Below, in pieces: positions 37,711-50,339 of a DNA stretch of 64,000 nucleotides. Position 1 is the stretch's first letter. Every line of letters begins with the position of its first letter. Both the position numbers and the translations under genes were made by a program. The notes under the pieces were generated by a model. That model did no database searches. It was given only the letters and a program-made list of their open reading frames with translations, and was not told the origin of the DNA. This stretch comes from Sipunculus nudus (lineage: Eukaryota > Annelida > Sipuncula > Golfingiida > Sipunculidae), in the NCBI GenBank assembly GCA_026874595.1, contig CM049313.1, positions 20,103,508-20,167,507 of the forward strand, read 5' to 3'.

Positions 37711-38680
37711 TGCTATTGATAATCATTCTTGGTGTCAGGATTTATATACACGGAGCTAGGAATGACCCAATAGTCAAAACCTGTCTTTAAGGCACTGGAC
37801 TTCTATAGAAGAAAATACCGCACCGGACAACAGTAAATCAGCAGCGACATCTGTCGAGTACAATGTAAAGCACTCTTACACCGTGGACCGTCATTATACT
37901 GACTAAAGATATCAATGACATTAATGCTACATGCGCAGTCCTTTAGGCAGCAGATTAGTTTGCGGTCTCAATGCAACAACGCTTAGGGTAACCCGGAAGG
38001 CAGATGGTTTATGAATGTTTTCCTATTGCTTTTGCGATTGCTTGATATCGACTCTTGGGGAGATATGGATCCTGTCTGTTAACCCTGTCAATGGCGTGTA
38101 AATTAGTCAGAATCCAACGATGGTTCTTTAGCTCTTCTTAATGTCCTCTAGATAGACCTTACCTGTCAAACAGAGGAGGACTCACTTCTCAGGGAGAATA
38201 AACGAGCGTGACGGACCTATAACACAACACACTTTAAAAATAGTACTTCGCAATGGGCTCCATATAGTCACACTCAGCCCAGTAGATCGCGCTACTGAAC
38301 ATATGGTCAGAGTACCAGTCTATTCTATCAAACCACTTCCGGCTACATCACTTGTGGCATTTTATAGTAATGGTCTGTTCTCATTGCACAATTCACCAGC
38401 TGTGCCAGCACAAAGCCCTGCAATACTGACCTCACTGCGTCGCAAAACAAAGCACCCAATATGCATTCTGTCTCCCTGGCACACTTCGGCCCACAAGCTG
38501 TCAGTGTCTGGCCCTGTACTCAACAAAAAATATAGACGGACCCCTTCTGGAAATACCCTATTTCGCAACATGATACATCGCTTAATGCATGAGTAAAATC
38601 CCTGAATAGCATTAGCAGAGACCGCACCTTCTGGAGGATCGGGACGCAATAGAAAGGCAACAAAAACCATGTGTTTTCCA
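37711..38680. other. Unassigned intergenic stretch with unrecognised ORFs
   Basis: Two overlapping opposite-strand ORFs (38303-38596 plus, 97 codons; 38362-38670 minus, 102 codons) lie here. Neither matches a family I can name; they may be decayed transposon sequence linked to the retroelement downstream. Confidence 0.35.
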
Positions 38681-39050
38681 GTAGGATCATGACAGAAATG
38701 TGTGACAGCAGAGGTAGTATCCCTTGGTGTAGGTTCATGACAGAACAGAGTAATAGCTTAGACAACATCCTTAGTTTGGTGTAGGTTCATGACAGAACTG
38801 AGTGACAGCAGAGATAACATCCACTGTTGAAGGGTCACGACAGAACAGAGTGCCAGCAGAGATAACACTCCTTGGTGTAGGTTCCTGACAGAACAGAGTG
38901 ACAGCAGAGATAACAACCCTTCCGATATGTTCATGACAGAATTTAGTGACAGCAGAGATAACATTTGGTGTAAGATCATGACAGAACAGAATGATAGCAC
39001 AAATAACATCCCTTACGATATGTTCATGACAGAACTGATTCACGAAGATT
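38680..39050. repeat. ~49-bp minisatellite, about 7-8 diverged copies
   Basis: The motif TCATGACAGAACAGAGTGAC followed by AGCAGAGATAACATCC recurs near 38686, 38735, 38786, 38835, 38884, 38932, 38973 and 39023. Copies are more diverged than in the 79- and 80-bp arrays. It lies directly upstream of the reverse transcriptase remnant. Confidence 0.9.
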
Positions 39051-39222
39051 CCTATTAGGTATTTAAAGGAATCCATTGCAGAATGTTCTGGTCCTCTTTG
39101 CCATCCCTTCCAGCTTTGTTTCTGAAATGAGGCATTTCCAGAACAATGAATATTAGCATTTTCATCAATATGAAAGAGGGATTCCAGAGCTAATCCTACT
39201 AAATACAGTTCCATTTTTTTAC

Positions 39223-40310
39223 GCAGTGTTAACAACAAGGTCTTGGAAACGGCAGTGCACAAACAAGTTCACAAGTACCTAGTTCACAACAATATAATGA
39301 CAAGTAGACAATGGGGTTTCAGGCCAAATCACAGTGTAACCGATCTCATCAAACGTGGAACACATTTCTATAAAGGTGTAGTAGGTGTCATTGCCCTGGA
39401 TGTAAAATGAGCTTTCGACAAAGTCTGGTATATTCCAAGGGAATATTCTAGTAGTTGCTGACGTGGCTGAAGAGCTATATTAATGGGCGAACCATCAAAG
39501 AAATCATATCTGGTCAGGCACCAGATCCTTCATCCATAGACACTACCACTCCTTTTCATCTTCATTGACGAATTGATTAATGTAAGTTGTAGCGAGCTAT
39601 ACATGAATGCTAATGACTCCACATTATTTGCACCAACTATAACAATTAACAGTAATACACTTGGAGCAACCTTGAACAGAGATCTTCAGGGGATGAGAGT
39701 TTTGTGAGACAACCGGAGAATGACATATAAAGTGTAAGGGCAATAGTGTCCAAGTAAAGAAATCCACCTAGTCTTAAGCTATATTTTGGAATCCTTAGTG
39801 TAAATACTGACACAAAGGGATAGAGACCTCTCCAGTGTCCCGAGAAATGCTAAACACAGGCTTGGAGCACTCCAAAAAGGTTGCGTCCTAACTAGACAAG
39901 GCAGACAGAGCCAAGGTTAACAAAATCAAAGTACGAAGCATCATGGAGTGTGCCTGTTTTTCCTGGAGGAGCGTCTAACAGTGTCCTCAGTCAGCTTGAG
40001 TCAATTCAGGGAAGAGCTGCTTGCGAGAAATTATCCTTAGGTCATACCATACGACAAAAGTTCCTGCAGAGACCGTGCTATACAAAAAGCAGCCACACAT
40101 ACCTTCTTGCCATTTCACTCTCACCTATTGAGAGATGGCACATCGAAAGATCAAGCCTATCCATGCCTACTAATGTTCTGTCCATACCTCAAACTAGAAC
40201 CCAAACACCGGATAAAAGTTTCTTCCACTGTGCAATTAGAATCTCGAACAACCTTCCAGAAGCTCTGTGACAATGGGGTCCATGATTTCAAAAAATAGTG
40301 TGCAACAATA
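39223..40310 (+). pseudogene. Decayed non-LTR retrotransposon reverse transcriptase
   Basis: Frame-broken but readable RT of the Jockey/CR1-like LINE type. In order: VNNKVLETAVHKQVHKYL and QWGFRPNHSVTDLIK (fingers region, about 39228-39345); the motif A region IALDVK*AFDKVW with an in-frame stop at the asterisk (39391-39426); YINGRTIKEIISGQ (about 39480); TLPLLFIFIDELI and SCSELYMNANDSTLF (39545-39630), where the catalytic Tyr-Ala-Asp-Asp motif is degraded; LNRDLQGM; then the C-terminal FPGGASNSVLSQLESIQ (from 39958) and PDKSFFHCAIRISNNLPEAL (40211-40270). Stops and frameshifts throughout show it is inactive. The endonuclease region was not recognised. Confidence 0.88.
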
Positions 40311-40319
40311 CATTACATC

Positions 40320-40880
40320 ATCTCTGGAAGGAAATTCGTCTGCGTGTTCACACAGTTTTGTGAAGAAACCCAGGATGTGCTTTCATGGGAAGATCACGAC
40401 TTTCCAGAGCACTTGTGAATCGTGCTCCAGTTAGACTAAGTCCTTAAACGGTTGAGAAGAGTGCACAAAGAATACATGCAGTTCCCTACATGCAAGGATG
40501 GTTTTTTTGACAAGGTCTCCAACCATTTTGTCACGCTGAACCCATTTTTATAACCCCTTGATTAGCATGTATATTCCAGTATTCCTTCCACCATTTTTTT
40601 AACTGTGTTCATTTCAGCCACTGGCAGATTAGCCTAACAGGGATATCTTCGAGAACGAGCTGACTTGATCGGCAGTACTTATCTGTCTATTGTTCCCATT
40701 AGCACTTTATATAAACGAGCGGGGCTATGACAGAAGGAATGGACATACTTTAGGCGAAGGTACATTCGGGAATTGAGTAGTAGTATTATGTCTTATAGGC
40801 CTCTTCTTGGAAAATAGGTCAAATCGTAAAATGTCCTACTGATGATTTGACTTCAACTAGCCAAGTCGGAAAACAAAGTC
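40320..40880. other. Unassigned stretch after the retroelement
   Basis: Possibly includes the LINE 3' untranslated region, but no tail repeat was found. Confidence 0.35.
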
Positions 40881-40899
40881 ACATACATCGCTAAATACA

Positions 40900-41255
40900 T
40901 ATACAAAGGGTCTACGACAGAACATTGGGGGAACTCATAAGATAGTCGTGGGTGTGTCGTACGAAATTCAGGTGTTCTGTGAAGGAAAAGCTGTCGTAGA
41001 CCCTTGTCGTGGATTTTTGTCGTGTTCTTTTTTTTTCTGCGTCGTAGGGTATTCTTCATGCCAGGCTGATCGGTTTTTTGGTTACCTACGAATCGTAGGA
41101 CTTTCTTACGACAGCCAGACGTAGGTTGTTTTAAGCTTACGGAGAATTATAGCTCGTAGGATTAACCGAAGGCAGTCGCAGAAAGGTCGAACGAACATTC
41201 ATATAACTATCGTAGGTTAAACGCAGAATCCAGTAGCCCAATCGTAGAAAATTAT
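40900..41255. repeat. CGTAG-rich imperfect repeat
   Basis: CGTAG or CTACG occurs about nine times in 350 bp, for example AATCGTAGGACTTTCTTACG and TATCGTAGGTTAAAC. This density is far above expectation and suggests a decayed tandem or transposon-derived repeat of unknown class. Confidence 0.5.
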
Positions 41256-41379
41256 GTTCTCTATATAGCACTATATCGGACCCGATATGATCTTACACGA
41301 CGAAAGGGAAGTTCTGCTGTCGATATGAGACGACGGCATATGATTTTCAGGTTCTTCAGTTTTCTATTAATTTTTGTTC

Positions 41380-43550
41380 CAACCCTACAAATGGGAAATG
41401 GTCTCTGTTCTTCCTCTTACCTGAGATCGCTATGAGGCAATAGGAAATGGTCTCTCCAGTAAATCTGCCAGTTCAATCCGGGGTGTATTCTATGGTCCTG
41501 GCACCCTATTATCGCCAGGAAACAGCAAGGTATGGTCTCTTTTCTCACCCCGGTTGCTTTAAGTGGAAGAGTGATAGTAGATACTATATCATGGTATTCT
41601 GTGACCCCATTCCTATTCCTATCACTTGTTTTCTCTTTTGTCACCCTAGTATGGTTCTGGTGGTCCAAGAAATTTTTGTCAATTTTTCTTCATGACAATT
41701 GGTCTGCTGATCCCGAGATTGTTGAACACTGTCCGTCTTTGATTATGATTAATTCACATGGACCCTTTGATCGTGTTACTCTGTGGTTATGGCGTCCTGT
41801 TCTGCTCAACACTGTCCCTCTGTAATCCCTTTCCCCTGTTCTCGCAAGGTTCCATTGTCCATTGTCACTCTGAGACGGTGAGTCTGTGAGCTTCATCTCC
41901 TGCTCTGACGAAGGTCTGATAGGTCACCCGATTATCATCCACGGCTCATTCAACTCAAAATAACTGGTGCATGGTGTGATCACGCCCAGTATCAGGCCTA
42001 AATACCATGGTCAGAATTTCACTGTCTTGAAGCAAGCCATTGTTCTAGCTATTGTGTAGATTATGTGATTTCTGTCTCATTCTGCTTACATATTAATTAA
42101 ATGTAGGTTCATTATGTTATGAAATGTTTTTATAACGCCTCTCTGACAGATGTACGAGCTTGTTTACCAACACACTGTTAGTAAACACGGTATATGCGCC
42201 AATGCTGAAAAACAGAATGACCATGTAACCTAGGGCGGTTGGTTGCATGTGTTAGTTGCAAAAGGGCTCTGGTTCGTCTGACTTGCCACTAGGTGTCATT
42301 GTTGTATGCGTTTCGACATTTGGCCAGTCCCCCACATGTAATAAACCTATGGATATAAACAAAATCAATATCCTTTAGATCGGCCTTTTCTGACCTAATT
42401 TTATAAATCATACATGGGATAATCTTTAGTTAAAGCAAATTAGATATCGGAATATATATAGGCCACTTAAAGTCACCAAGATGATTTAAGTCACCTACTG
42501 TTGGTCCTTTAGGGACAATGATCAGTCCCTGTTAGATCCTACCAAGCCGGACGACACTAAAAATCTATGACATGGCCTGTCTCCACTGATTAAATAAGGC
42601 GGTCGGCCTGTTTACTTTGTTATCATAGGTCTGTCTCCATTCATCCCATGAAACACTATAATCGCTAATTTCCAAAAATAATGGTTCCCTCTGCTTATTT
42701 CACAAGGATCCATGTGTACCACTATGATTAAGTACATTTTGATCGCATCAGAACCCATGGAGAAGATGGTCTGAATTTCCACATTACAATATGACCCATT
42801 GATCTTTAGCATTACTGATCGTGATTTTGTGATCTCGCAGTAATTCATTAAATATTATCCTTCTAAGGTCTGACTGGTCTGACAGAGTTGTCCAAATTGT
42901 ACTCCAAGATCTCCTTCGTTTCAACCGCTGCTCTGTAAAGCAAGAGCCTTCAGGTTACACCACCAAGGCTCGTACAGAGCAAACAAATGTAATCAAACCA
43001 ATGAGAGCGTGGTATAGCATTGTGCATCCAATCCCAAGTTTTAAATCTGCAAAACTCCGCTCTCGTCGGTCTGATTCAGACCCATATGCCAGACCTGGTG
43101 TTGAGAACGTGGAAAATTTGCTAATCAAAGCAGCGGTTTAGACGAAGGAGATCAGCAACGCGTACAGTGTATAACCCCTGCTTGGGGAGGGTGTCTCTCG
43201 CTGTGACCAATTAACAAGTCCTTTGCTCTGATGACCCATGGACTGTGCGAGTCTTAGACCGAGAATTTAAACAGTTGATTCCATAAAAACCCATTTATCT
43301 CGTTCGTCTCAAGGATGTGGCCTTGGCTCTGGTGATCCTTTGTGATTCGCATAGACTTGATTCTCCTGATCCAATGTAGACTCGGTGATCACTGTCCTTT
43401 TGTGATCAGAACCTTTGTTTTACTGATCCTATGTAGAGCCGCTAATTCATTTCTCTTCAACTCATAATTCCCCGTCTGCCAAGTTACTGTTGTTTTGATC
43501 TTGCTCTTCTAGTCCCTCAATTGACCTGATCAATCTTACTTGATTCCGCA
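41380..43550. repeat. Diffuse GATC-rich degenerate repeat region
   Basis: GATC-centred phrases recur loosely, such as CTGATCCAATGTAGACTC and CTGATCCTATGTAGAGCC about 57 bp apart near 43368 and 43424, together with GTGATC and TGGTCTC phrases. ORFs here (68-97 codons) show no known domain. I read it as an old, decayed tandem repeat; it also holds dispersed repeat copy 2 (42090-42360). Confidence 0.4.
42090..42360 (+). repeat. Unnamed dispersed repeat family, copy 2
   Basis: Shares with 19345-19640 the ordered blocks ATAACGCCTCTCTGACAG, CTGTTAGTAAACACGGTATA, GCTGAAAAACAGAATGA, CATGTAACCTAGGGCGGTTG and TGTCATTGTTGTATG. Confidence 0.7.
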
Positions 43551-43559
43551 TGGACTTAT

Positions 43560-44360
43560 ACCTGTGTAGTTTTGAGCATAACTTTGTGAAGTTGTTTTTG
43601 AATGTGTTTATGCAGTTATTCTTATATTTCTCCTTGGCCTGGAAAATAAAAGGAGCAATAAAGAGATTAGAAAAAAAGTGTAATTTTTTAGCACAAAAGC
43701 ATATTAAAATGGATAGATTATTTTCCAACCAAATTATTAGCACGTGATTACATCGCTATATCTTTCCTTTGAAAATGCAATAATTAAGGCTTCAATATTG
43801 CGGAGTGACGTTTATCTGACGTCAAAGAGAATAACATGACGTCATCCATACTGCTTACTGCGTTGTTTTCATGACTTGAATGATTTGTTATATTTCATCA
43901 TACTGAAACTTGAACTTTAAACAAGGCAAAGTATTATTTTTGCTCGAGATGAATACTACAATTAGTAGATCTTCTTTTGCAGCAAACTCTTATTTAAGCT
44001 TGATTGGATATATATGATATGTAATCGGAGAACAGCTGGACAACGGTGGCGGAATAAAAAGTATGTATCAACATTGCAGGAGAAATGTTAAATCTTAATC
44101 TTATTTCAAATACAGCAGATAATCAAACAAATATGTATTAGATAAATAAATATTCAATTTCAGTTGATAGGATAACTTAGTAATTATGGATAGATGTCAT
44201 TTGCCAAATTACGCTGAACTGACTAATTTTGCAAATACAAATTTTGAAACAGTGAGGTTTTCCTGTATATTCATCCTGTATATGTATTTGAACCCCGACG
44301 ATATTTATGTGGGTAAAATATAACAGAACGCAGACAGACGACATATGGTTCACATGTTTA
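43560..44360. other. Unassigned AT-rich stretch
   Basis: No gene or repeat recognised. Confidence 0.45.
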
Positions 44361-45135
44361 GTGGAACAAGGCGCACGGTCCTAGATCGCATTACTCAAGT
44401 AAGAATGTCCGTGGCCCCCTCTCAAGGTGTCATGGCTAATGGTCCCGCAGCAAATGGCCAGAGACTGATCATTAGTTCAATTTATCTGTGAGCTCCCAAT
44501 TCGGTTCATTATTTCCAATATCTATCTCGTTCCTCTTAACCCTACATTGCAAAGGGAGCTCATCGAATAGGCGAAAACAAATAACCTAACGAGAAAATTA
44601 CCTTAAAATTGACTTTACCAGAAACCACAATTCAATAAGGCCGGGGGGAACCAGCCCCCTAATCTCTTCGTCAAGACCTAGGCAAATACTGATATCCTGT
44701 GAAAATGCATCTTTGTGTGCAAATTGAAACGTAATTCCTCTCCTGCAGTCGCCTAAATGAAATGGTAACGAAGATTCTATTGACTCTCTTATTCGTTACT
44801 TTACGGTATTGACTCCGATGGGCATATTAAGTTTCGATCAATGGCAAATTTGCGGTAATTATATTTCAGTAAATGGGCAAATTGTGTTGACGGGCTGAGT
44901 TGTTACTTTCGCCCGCGGGAAGCAAGAGTCAGTAAATCAATGACGTTACATGAAGCGGAAGCCGCGGAAGATGAGGCCCCGGCGCCCAAACTAGCTTCAG
45001 CAGACGACACCCAACTCGGCCCCAGACGACATCTCCTCCCATCCGCCACAGTCCCCACGCAGTGCCGCCCTGGGCAACACCGGTGCCAAAATGTATTTGT
45101 CTTTCCGTGGTCTCGCTCAGGAGGTTACGTCTAAT
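44360..45135. other. Candidate regulatory block, with an outside chance of a small exon
   Basis: Balanced, repeat-free block. Its GC-rich end (44905-45135) carries a 64-codon ORF starting MTLHEAEAAEDEAPAPKLAS. No domain is recognisable, and the alternative frame after a CTAG at 44981 is also open. I favour non-coding regulatory DNA but cannot exclude an exon. Confidence 0.35.
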
Positions 45136-45139
45136 AATT

Positions 45140-46470
45140 ATAGGCTAATATTTATTTCATTTATGCACTAATTGCTTATTTCTTTGTCAAATTATCACCT
45201 GTTATAATTTTTTTTCAGTATTAATTAAACAAATATTTCTTCATCAAGTCGGCCTTTGATTTTTCATATCACTTTTCAGGATATAAATTCATTATCTAAT
45301 CATACGGTTCAGCCACATTTAAACCTTAAAGCATTTATGTATGAATTTAACGCTCTTGAATTATAAAAAAGATGGATTATTCCTACCGAATTTCTAACAT
45401 TTACAAGGGCTAGAGAATGGATAAACATACTTATATATAAATTTGGTTAATCAAGCAGAACACCCCATTACACAGAATTCCTCAGCTGTATTCGGAAGAA
45501 CTTTCCCTATGTTCCTTATATAAAGATATATTTAAATACTCTATGCGTCATTAGAGGCTTTATAAAACACTGAGATCTTCTTGTAAAACGCCCCATGCTC
45601 AAACTAAATGACATCATGTCCATGTTATTGCAGGACTAACTGCCACCCAGGGAGTTGGTTACATCGGATTATACACTATTGAGTGAACATGGCTGCATGG
45701 GCTCTAATTATGCTCAACCATGAATGAAGAACCAAGAAAATTAGTTCAATGTTGAGTCACATGAACGTTTGCATGAGTGCATGAAAGCACAGGGTAAATT
45801 CATTGTAAAACGGGAACACAGGGAAAGAAACCAGGCCTAATGATGCATGCCCTCTTCCAGAAATAATATAATTTCTTGAAGTTGATTATCTAGAGTGACA
45901 CAATATATGTGTTTATGGGACGGACACACCAAATGCAATTACATGAAGACTGACAAATGATCCGATCAGCCAGTTTTTATCAGGTCAGTATGATGATGCC
46001 AATATACAACATCATCAAAATATCGCCCTAGTATCAGTCTCGTTAACACAAGTTTCCTGCTTGACTTTTGTTACTCTGAGACAAATAGCCACATTTTGCT
46101 ATACTCTTAGGGAGATGACAAAGTGACAGACACGTAAAATCATTGTTATATATCACTGCCGATTTTCATTTTATATTATGATAATCATATTAGTACAGTT
46201 GATTTTGCGAAAAAATGCAGAAAGACTCACTCTGTCAATGCTGTCTTGATATTCTGTCTCAGAAAAAAAGGACGAGTGGGAATTAATAGCACTAAACTAA
46301 TTGGAAAGGATCAATCATTTAACACAAGCCAATTAGCACTACACTACTGAAAACGTTACTGACTTACGATGTGTTTGTAGTAAGGAACCTCTGCGGGTAA
46401 TATAACATTTCATATACATTGGTAATAGGAAAATGTAAAGCACTTTTGACAATTTGTAACAAAGTATTTG
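45140..46470. other. Unassigned intergenic stretch
   Basis: No gene or element seen. Confidence 0.45.
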
Positions 46471-46477
46471 GTATTTA

Positions 46478-46690
46478 TTGCCTCCGCCGGGAGGGTATGC
46501 GTTCATTCCAGTTCGTTTGTGTGTGTGTGTGTGTGTGTGTGTTTGTTCACATCATAACTCACGCAATTATGAACGGAATTTCATGAAATATTAAGGACAC
46601 TTCGGGAATGGGCCAATGAAGAAACAATTCGATTTTGGTGTGGGACCGGCTCATGATCCGGATCCAGGAAGGACTTCCATGTATATTCAC
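46478..46690 (+). repeat. CCTCCGCC-type dispersed repeat, 5' part
   Basis: TTGCCTCCGCCGGGAGGGTA, then TTCATTCCAGTTCGTTTGTG and a (GT)n run at 46517-46542. ATCATAACTCACGCAATTAT, AATTTCATGAAATATTAAGG and TGATCCGGATCC follow. This order (CCTCCGCC head, GT-rich run, 'AACTCA..AATTATGAACGGA', 'GATCCGGATC') matches a dispersed repeat type I know from marine invertebrate genomes. Confidence 0.6.
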
Positions 46691-46699
46691 AAATGTCAA

Positions 46700-48525
46700 G
46701 TCACATATGGCCGGTTGAACATGGGAATATGGGCCAAATAAGTGAATGCAAACACTGGTTGAGGAACATATGCACCAATAAACCTGGGTATACAGGCCAA
46801 TAAATGAATGGAAACACGGGTTGCGGAGTATCATGCATTAAGGGCCGCCTACATGACGGAGGCCTGCATTCCTGAGAATGCATATTCAAGTTTGCATATG
46901 ATATGGTATTTATTTCATGCATAGTTTTCTTTGTATCTTAATTTCAGTTTTGTTCTCAAAGTAGAACTCTTTAATCTATATGCTCTCTTTTCTGTCTCTG
47001 TCTGTCTGTCGTTGTGACTATTGATTTGTCTCTTTCTCTCGCTCGATTAACCGATCGATGGATCGATTGATTTATGGCCTATAAGTTATGTGTGATTTAT
47101 GGGAAGGGAGCTTTTGACTCCTGATGTCTTCAAAAGCATAAAAAATGTGTTTCATTTATTGGTGTATTTAAATCGCACATGCTTAAATTTCGCTTTAGGA
47201 AATACATGTCCTAGACCACATTTAGGCCTGTTTTATTTATCTCTGCAACATGATACGCTGGCGGTAATCAGGCACCATCAACAGGGTGGATGAAAATTCA
47301 AGTATTTTTTTTTTAATATAGGAAACCGCTCGTCTATATTATAAGTGTGGTGGTGTTTTTCAGATAGCAAGCTAAGTCAATCTTTATATCAAATGGTACG
47401 CCTTATGCTCCAAAAAGTGTTCTGCACCAAATTTGTATTTTATATGTGTAAACACTTACATATGAAGCAAATGATGTTGGTATTGAATCATCAATGTCAA
47501 CCAAGTCCATCTCACTTCTGCTCCTCGTTATATGCACAGCAGCTCACAGAGGACATTCCAAGGCTTAAACCATCCTTGAGTTTTGTTACTCAATGAAAGA
47601 ACAAGCTAATTGCTTACACGTTCCTGTAAGTAGGTAATGCATCATGTATGAATAGTAATATTGTACGGTTTACTTTTTTCAGTTGAAAGCTTTGTAATAA
47701 AATACCCTGAGGGCAAAGCGCACCATAGAGATATACGTGTATTAAACATATGCTGGAGGTACGCCTGACTACATGTGGGGTAAAATATATAGCCCCTTTT
47801 GTCCAGCCTTTTATTAGAAACCATATATGTCTTTCTAAGTTTTTGTATGATTCTACGAACGGTTATGTAACGTAAGATCTCATTATCAAACTATACATTA
47901 TTTATGAATGCGAAATTTAAGATTGAACTAGGCCTTTGTGTAGGATTATTGCGTCCAGCTGGTGAGTCAGCATATAACATTTATAACATTTAAATTACAA
48001 ATTGAATATAGGTTTGCTACACTACACGAATGTTACACGGTTGTTTTGGTGAATAAAATGATGCATACATAGCCCCCCCCCCCCCCTCCCGAGTTTGTTT
48101 CCTCCTTTTGAGAATTACAAGGACTACGGTAGGTATTATGTGGTTGTACTAATACGTTACACATGACACAATATTCCAAATGATTTGAAATAATTTAAAG
48201 AAAGGCATGTTATGACACGGTATGTCACTGGACTGCAAATAACTGTTAAAATCATGTTGCAGAGGATATGATGTCATGTTGTGGTAAATGAGTACCATGA
48301 GCTACGGTAAAACCGAGTAATTTCTATAGCTGTTGCTACGCTATTTGTGTGGCAAAAATGATTTTATTTAATCAGGAGAATTTTAAGAGTAACCAAAATT
48401 TACCATAGCGTTGATATCAAAGGTATAGCATATGAAATTTTTTTTGTCGAAATATGTATTAACAAATTGAATTGTTGTAGCCGGTGATCTTCAAGGAAGC
48501 ACCTGCCACGGTATATATGGTCACT
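46700..48525. other. Unassigned intergenic stretch
   Basis: Contains a poly(C) run near 48072-48086. Short ORFs resemble nothing I know. Confidence 0.45.
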
Positions 48526-48533
48526 TCTTAACA

Positions 48534-49004
48534 GTAGGGCTAGGTATCGGTCAGCCTATTGAGTAACAATACGTATTGCGATATATGCTTAAAACGTACC
48601 CGATACATATTCACGCTATGTTTCATTTCTGATTAAAAGCTCTGTGCTTAAAGTGTTTGGTAAATCAGTTAAAGAAGACCATATAATATAAGTCTATAAT
48701 CGCTCACACGCGCCGGCTTGCCATGGAGAACTGTATATATACATTCCTCATCCAGTCCATCTTACGACAAAATGATCTTGACAATACGAAATCTTAAATG
48801 GTCAGTATAAGAAATGAAAAGCAGCTTAAGCTTTATAAATAACTCAGGTTATAGTTTATGTTATGGATGGATGAATTATATCTATTATTGTTAGCAGTTT
48901 TGGGGTTTCATTGATACGACGATACAAAAAGCACTGTATCGGTAATCATATTGATGTGGCGTGTCTATATGTGTCGATTTATCGGTGTATTGATAAGGCC
49001 CTAC
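48534..49004. mobile_element. hAT-like MITE with 8-bp target site duplication
   Basis: The direct repeat TCTTAACA (48526-48533 and 49005-49012) flanks a 471-bp unit. Its ends are inverted: left GTAGGGCTAGGTATCGG, right (complement) GTAGGGCCTTATCAATACA. The subterminal region is rich in GTATCG, GCGATA and GATACG phrases, as in many hAT MITEs. There is no transposase ORF. An 8-bp duplication is diagnostic for hAT-type integration (established knowledge). Confidence 0.85.
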
Positions 49005-49012
49005 TCTTAACA

Positions 49013-49444
49013 GTGTTATGTTGCGTTCATTAGAATAAACATAATTTCTCTGAATAAAAGGTATTTTGTATTACTATTGCTCCCAGAGTGCATTCATAAA
49101 TCAATTTCTTTACAATAAATCATTGCCTGCAAAATGTGTATGCGAGAGTTTTCATATCTAGCATGCCACGGAATTTATACACGTTTCATGAATTTGTCCG
49201 TTTTAAAAATGGATTTTGTTTGAATTTATCAATGCATACTATGTTATAGTTTTTTATATTAGAGTCAGATTTAGTTGAAGTAAATGTTTCGAGCACATTT
49301 AATCAGCTCCTAAAGAATGAAATATTTTTCATTTCTTTCTCAGATTATAACATCCGTTTGTCATTATCTTGTATATATCTATGTTTTCATTCTTTATATA
49401 TGTTAAGGCGTTCCCAATCAATTTTCGAACTTTTAAGTCCTATG

Positions 49445-49445
<1 letters not shown>
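49013..49445. other. Unassigned AT-rich stretch
   Basis: No feature seen. Confidence 0.45.

Positions 49446-49448
<3 letters not shown>

Positions 49449-49503
<55 letters not shown>
49449..49503. repeat. (AT)n microsatellite
   Basis: About 27 AT units. Confidence 0.95.
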
Positions 49504-49505
<2 letters not shown>

Positions 49506-50339
49506 CATTATTGTATTCAACTCCAACATTTCTCATAACATTTCTTTGGTCAGAGATCATTTACTTTTCTAAAAAGTAAAATGGTTCCTACCATCTTGTA
49601 TTCCTGGTATAACTTTAAACGTCGTATATAGATATTATCAAAATCCTTAATAAACCCGGTCTATAATGTTGATTATTATCCAGTGACCGGCTACCATTTT
49701 TATGCGTGAAAGAACTTTATTTACTCTTCTTATATTTTACATGTTTTTACTATATATATATTTTAAAATTTTATTATTTTTTTCTCATTGCTCATGCGTT
49801 AAGGGTGACTTTCTATACCTAAACATCGGCTCTCTGATTTGCAACTGTTTATGGATCGGCTTGTATAATTTGCGTCTCAATGTTGATAGGAAATGGCACT
49901 GAGGTCCAAAACATTATCCACATAGCTCTGTTCGTCAACGTCATTCCGAAAAACTATTTAGGAAAAAAGGAGGGGTTCCTTAACTTCATGATTGACAAAA
50001 CTGGTGAAATATAAAATTTAGTTGTCAGGAGAAAATAAACATGCAGTTTTATATAAAATATAATATACTAAGCTCACAAACCCAATTACAGAATAAGATT
50101 TCTCTCAATACACTTTAAAAAGCCCACAGAGAAAATCTGGATTTCACAGACATCTTCACATATTGGAATCGTGTGAAAATCATCACTCCAGGATATGTGA
50201 TTTATACCGCACGCATACAGACATTTTCGAACATCTATGATAGCTGATGCGGATGTAATCGAGTTGATGATGAAAGTTATTGACGGGTACTTGATCCGGA
50301 TGATAAAGGAACACTTCACCTATAGGTTATAGGAATCTG

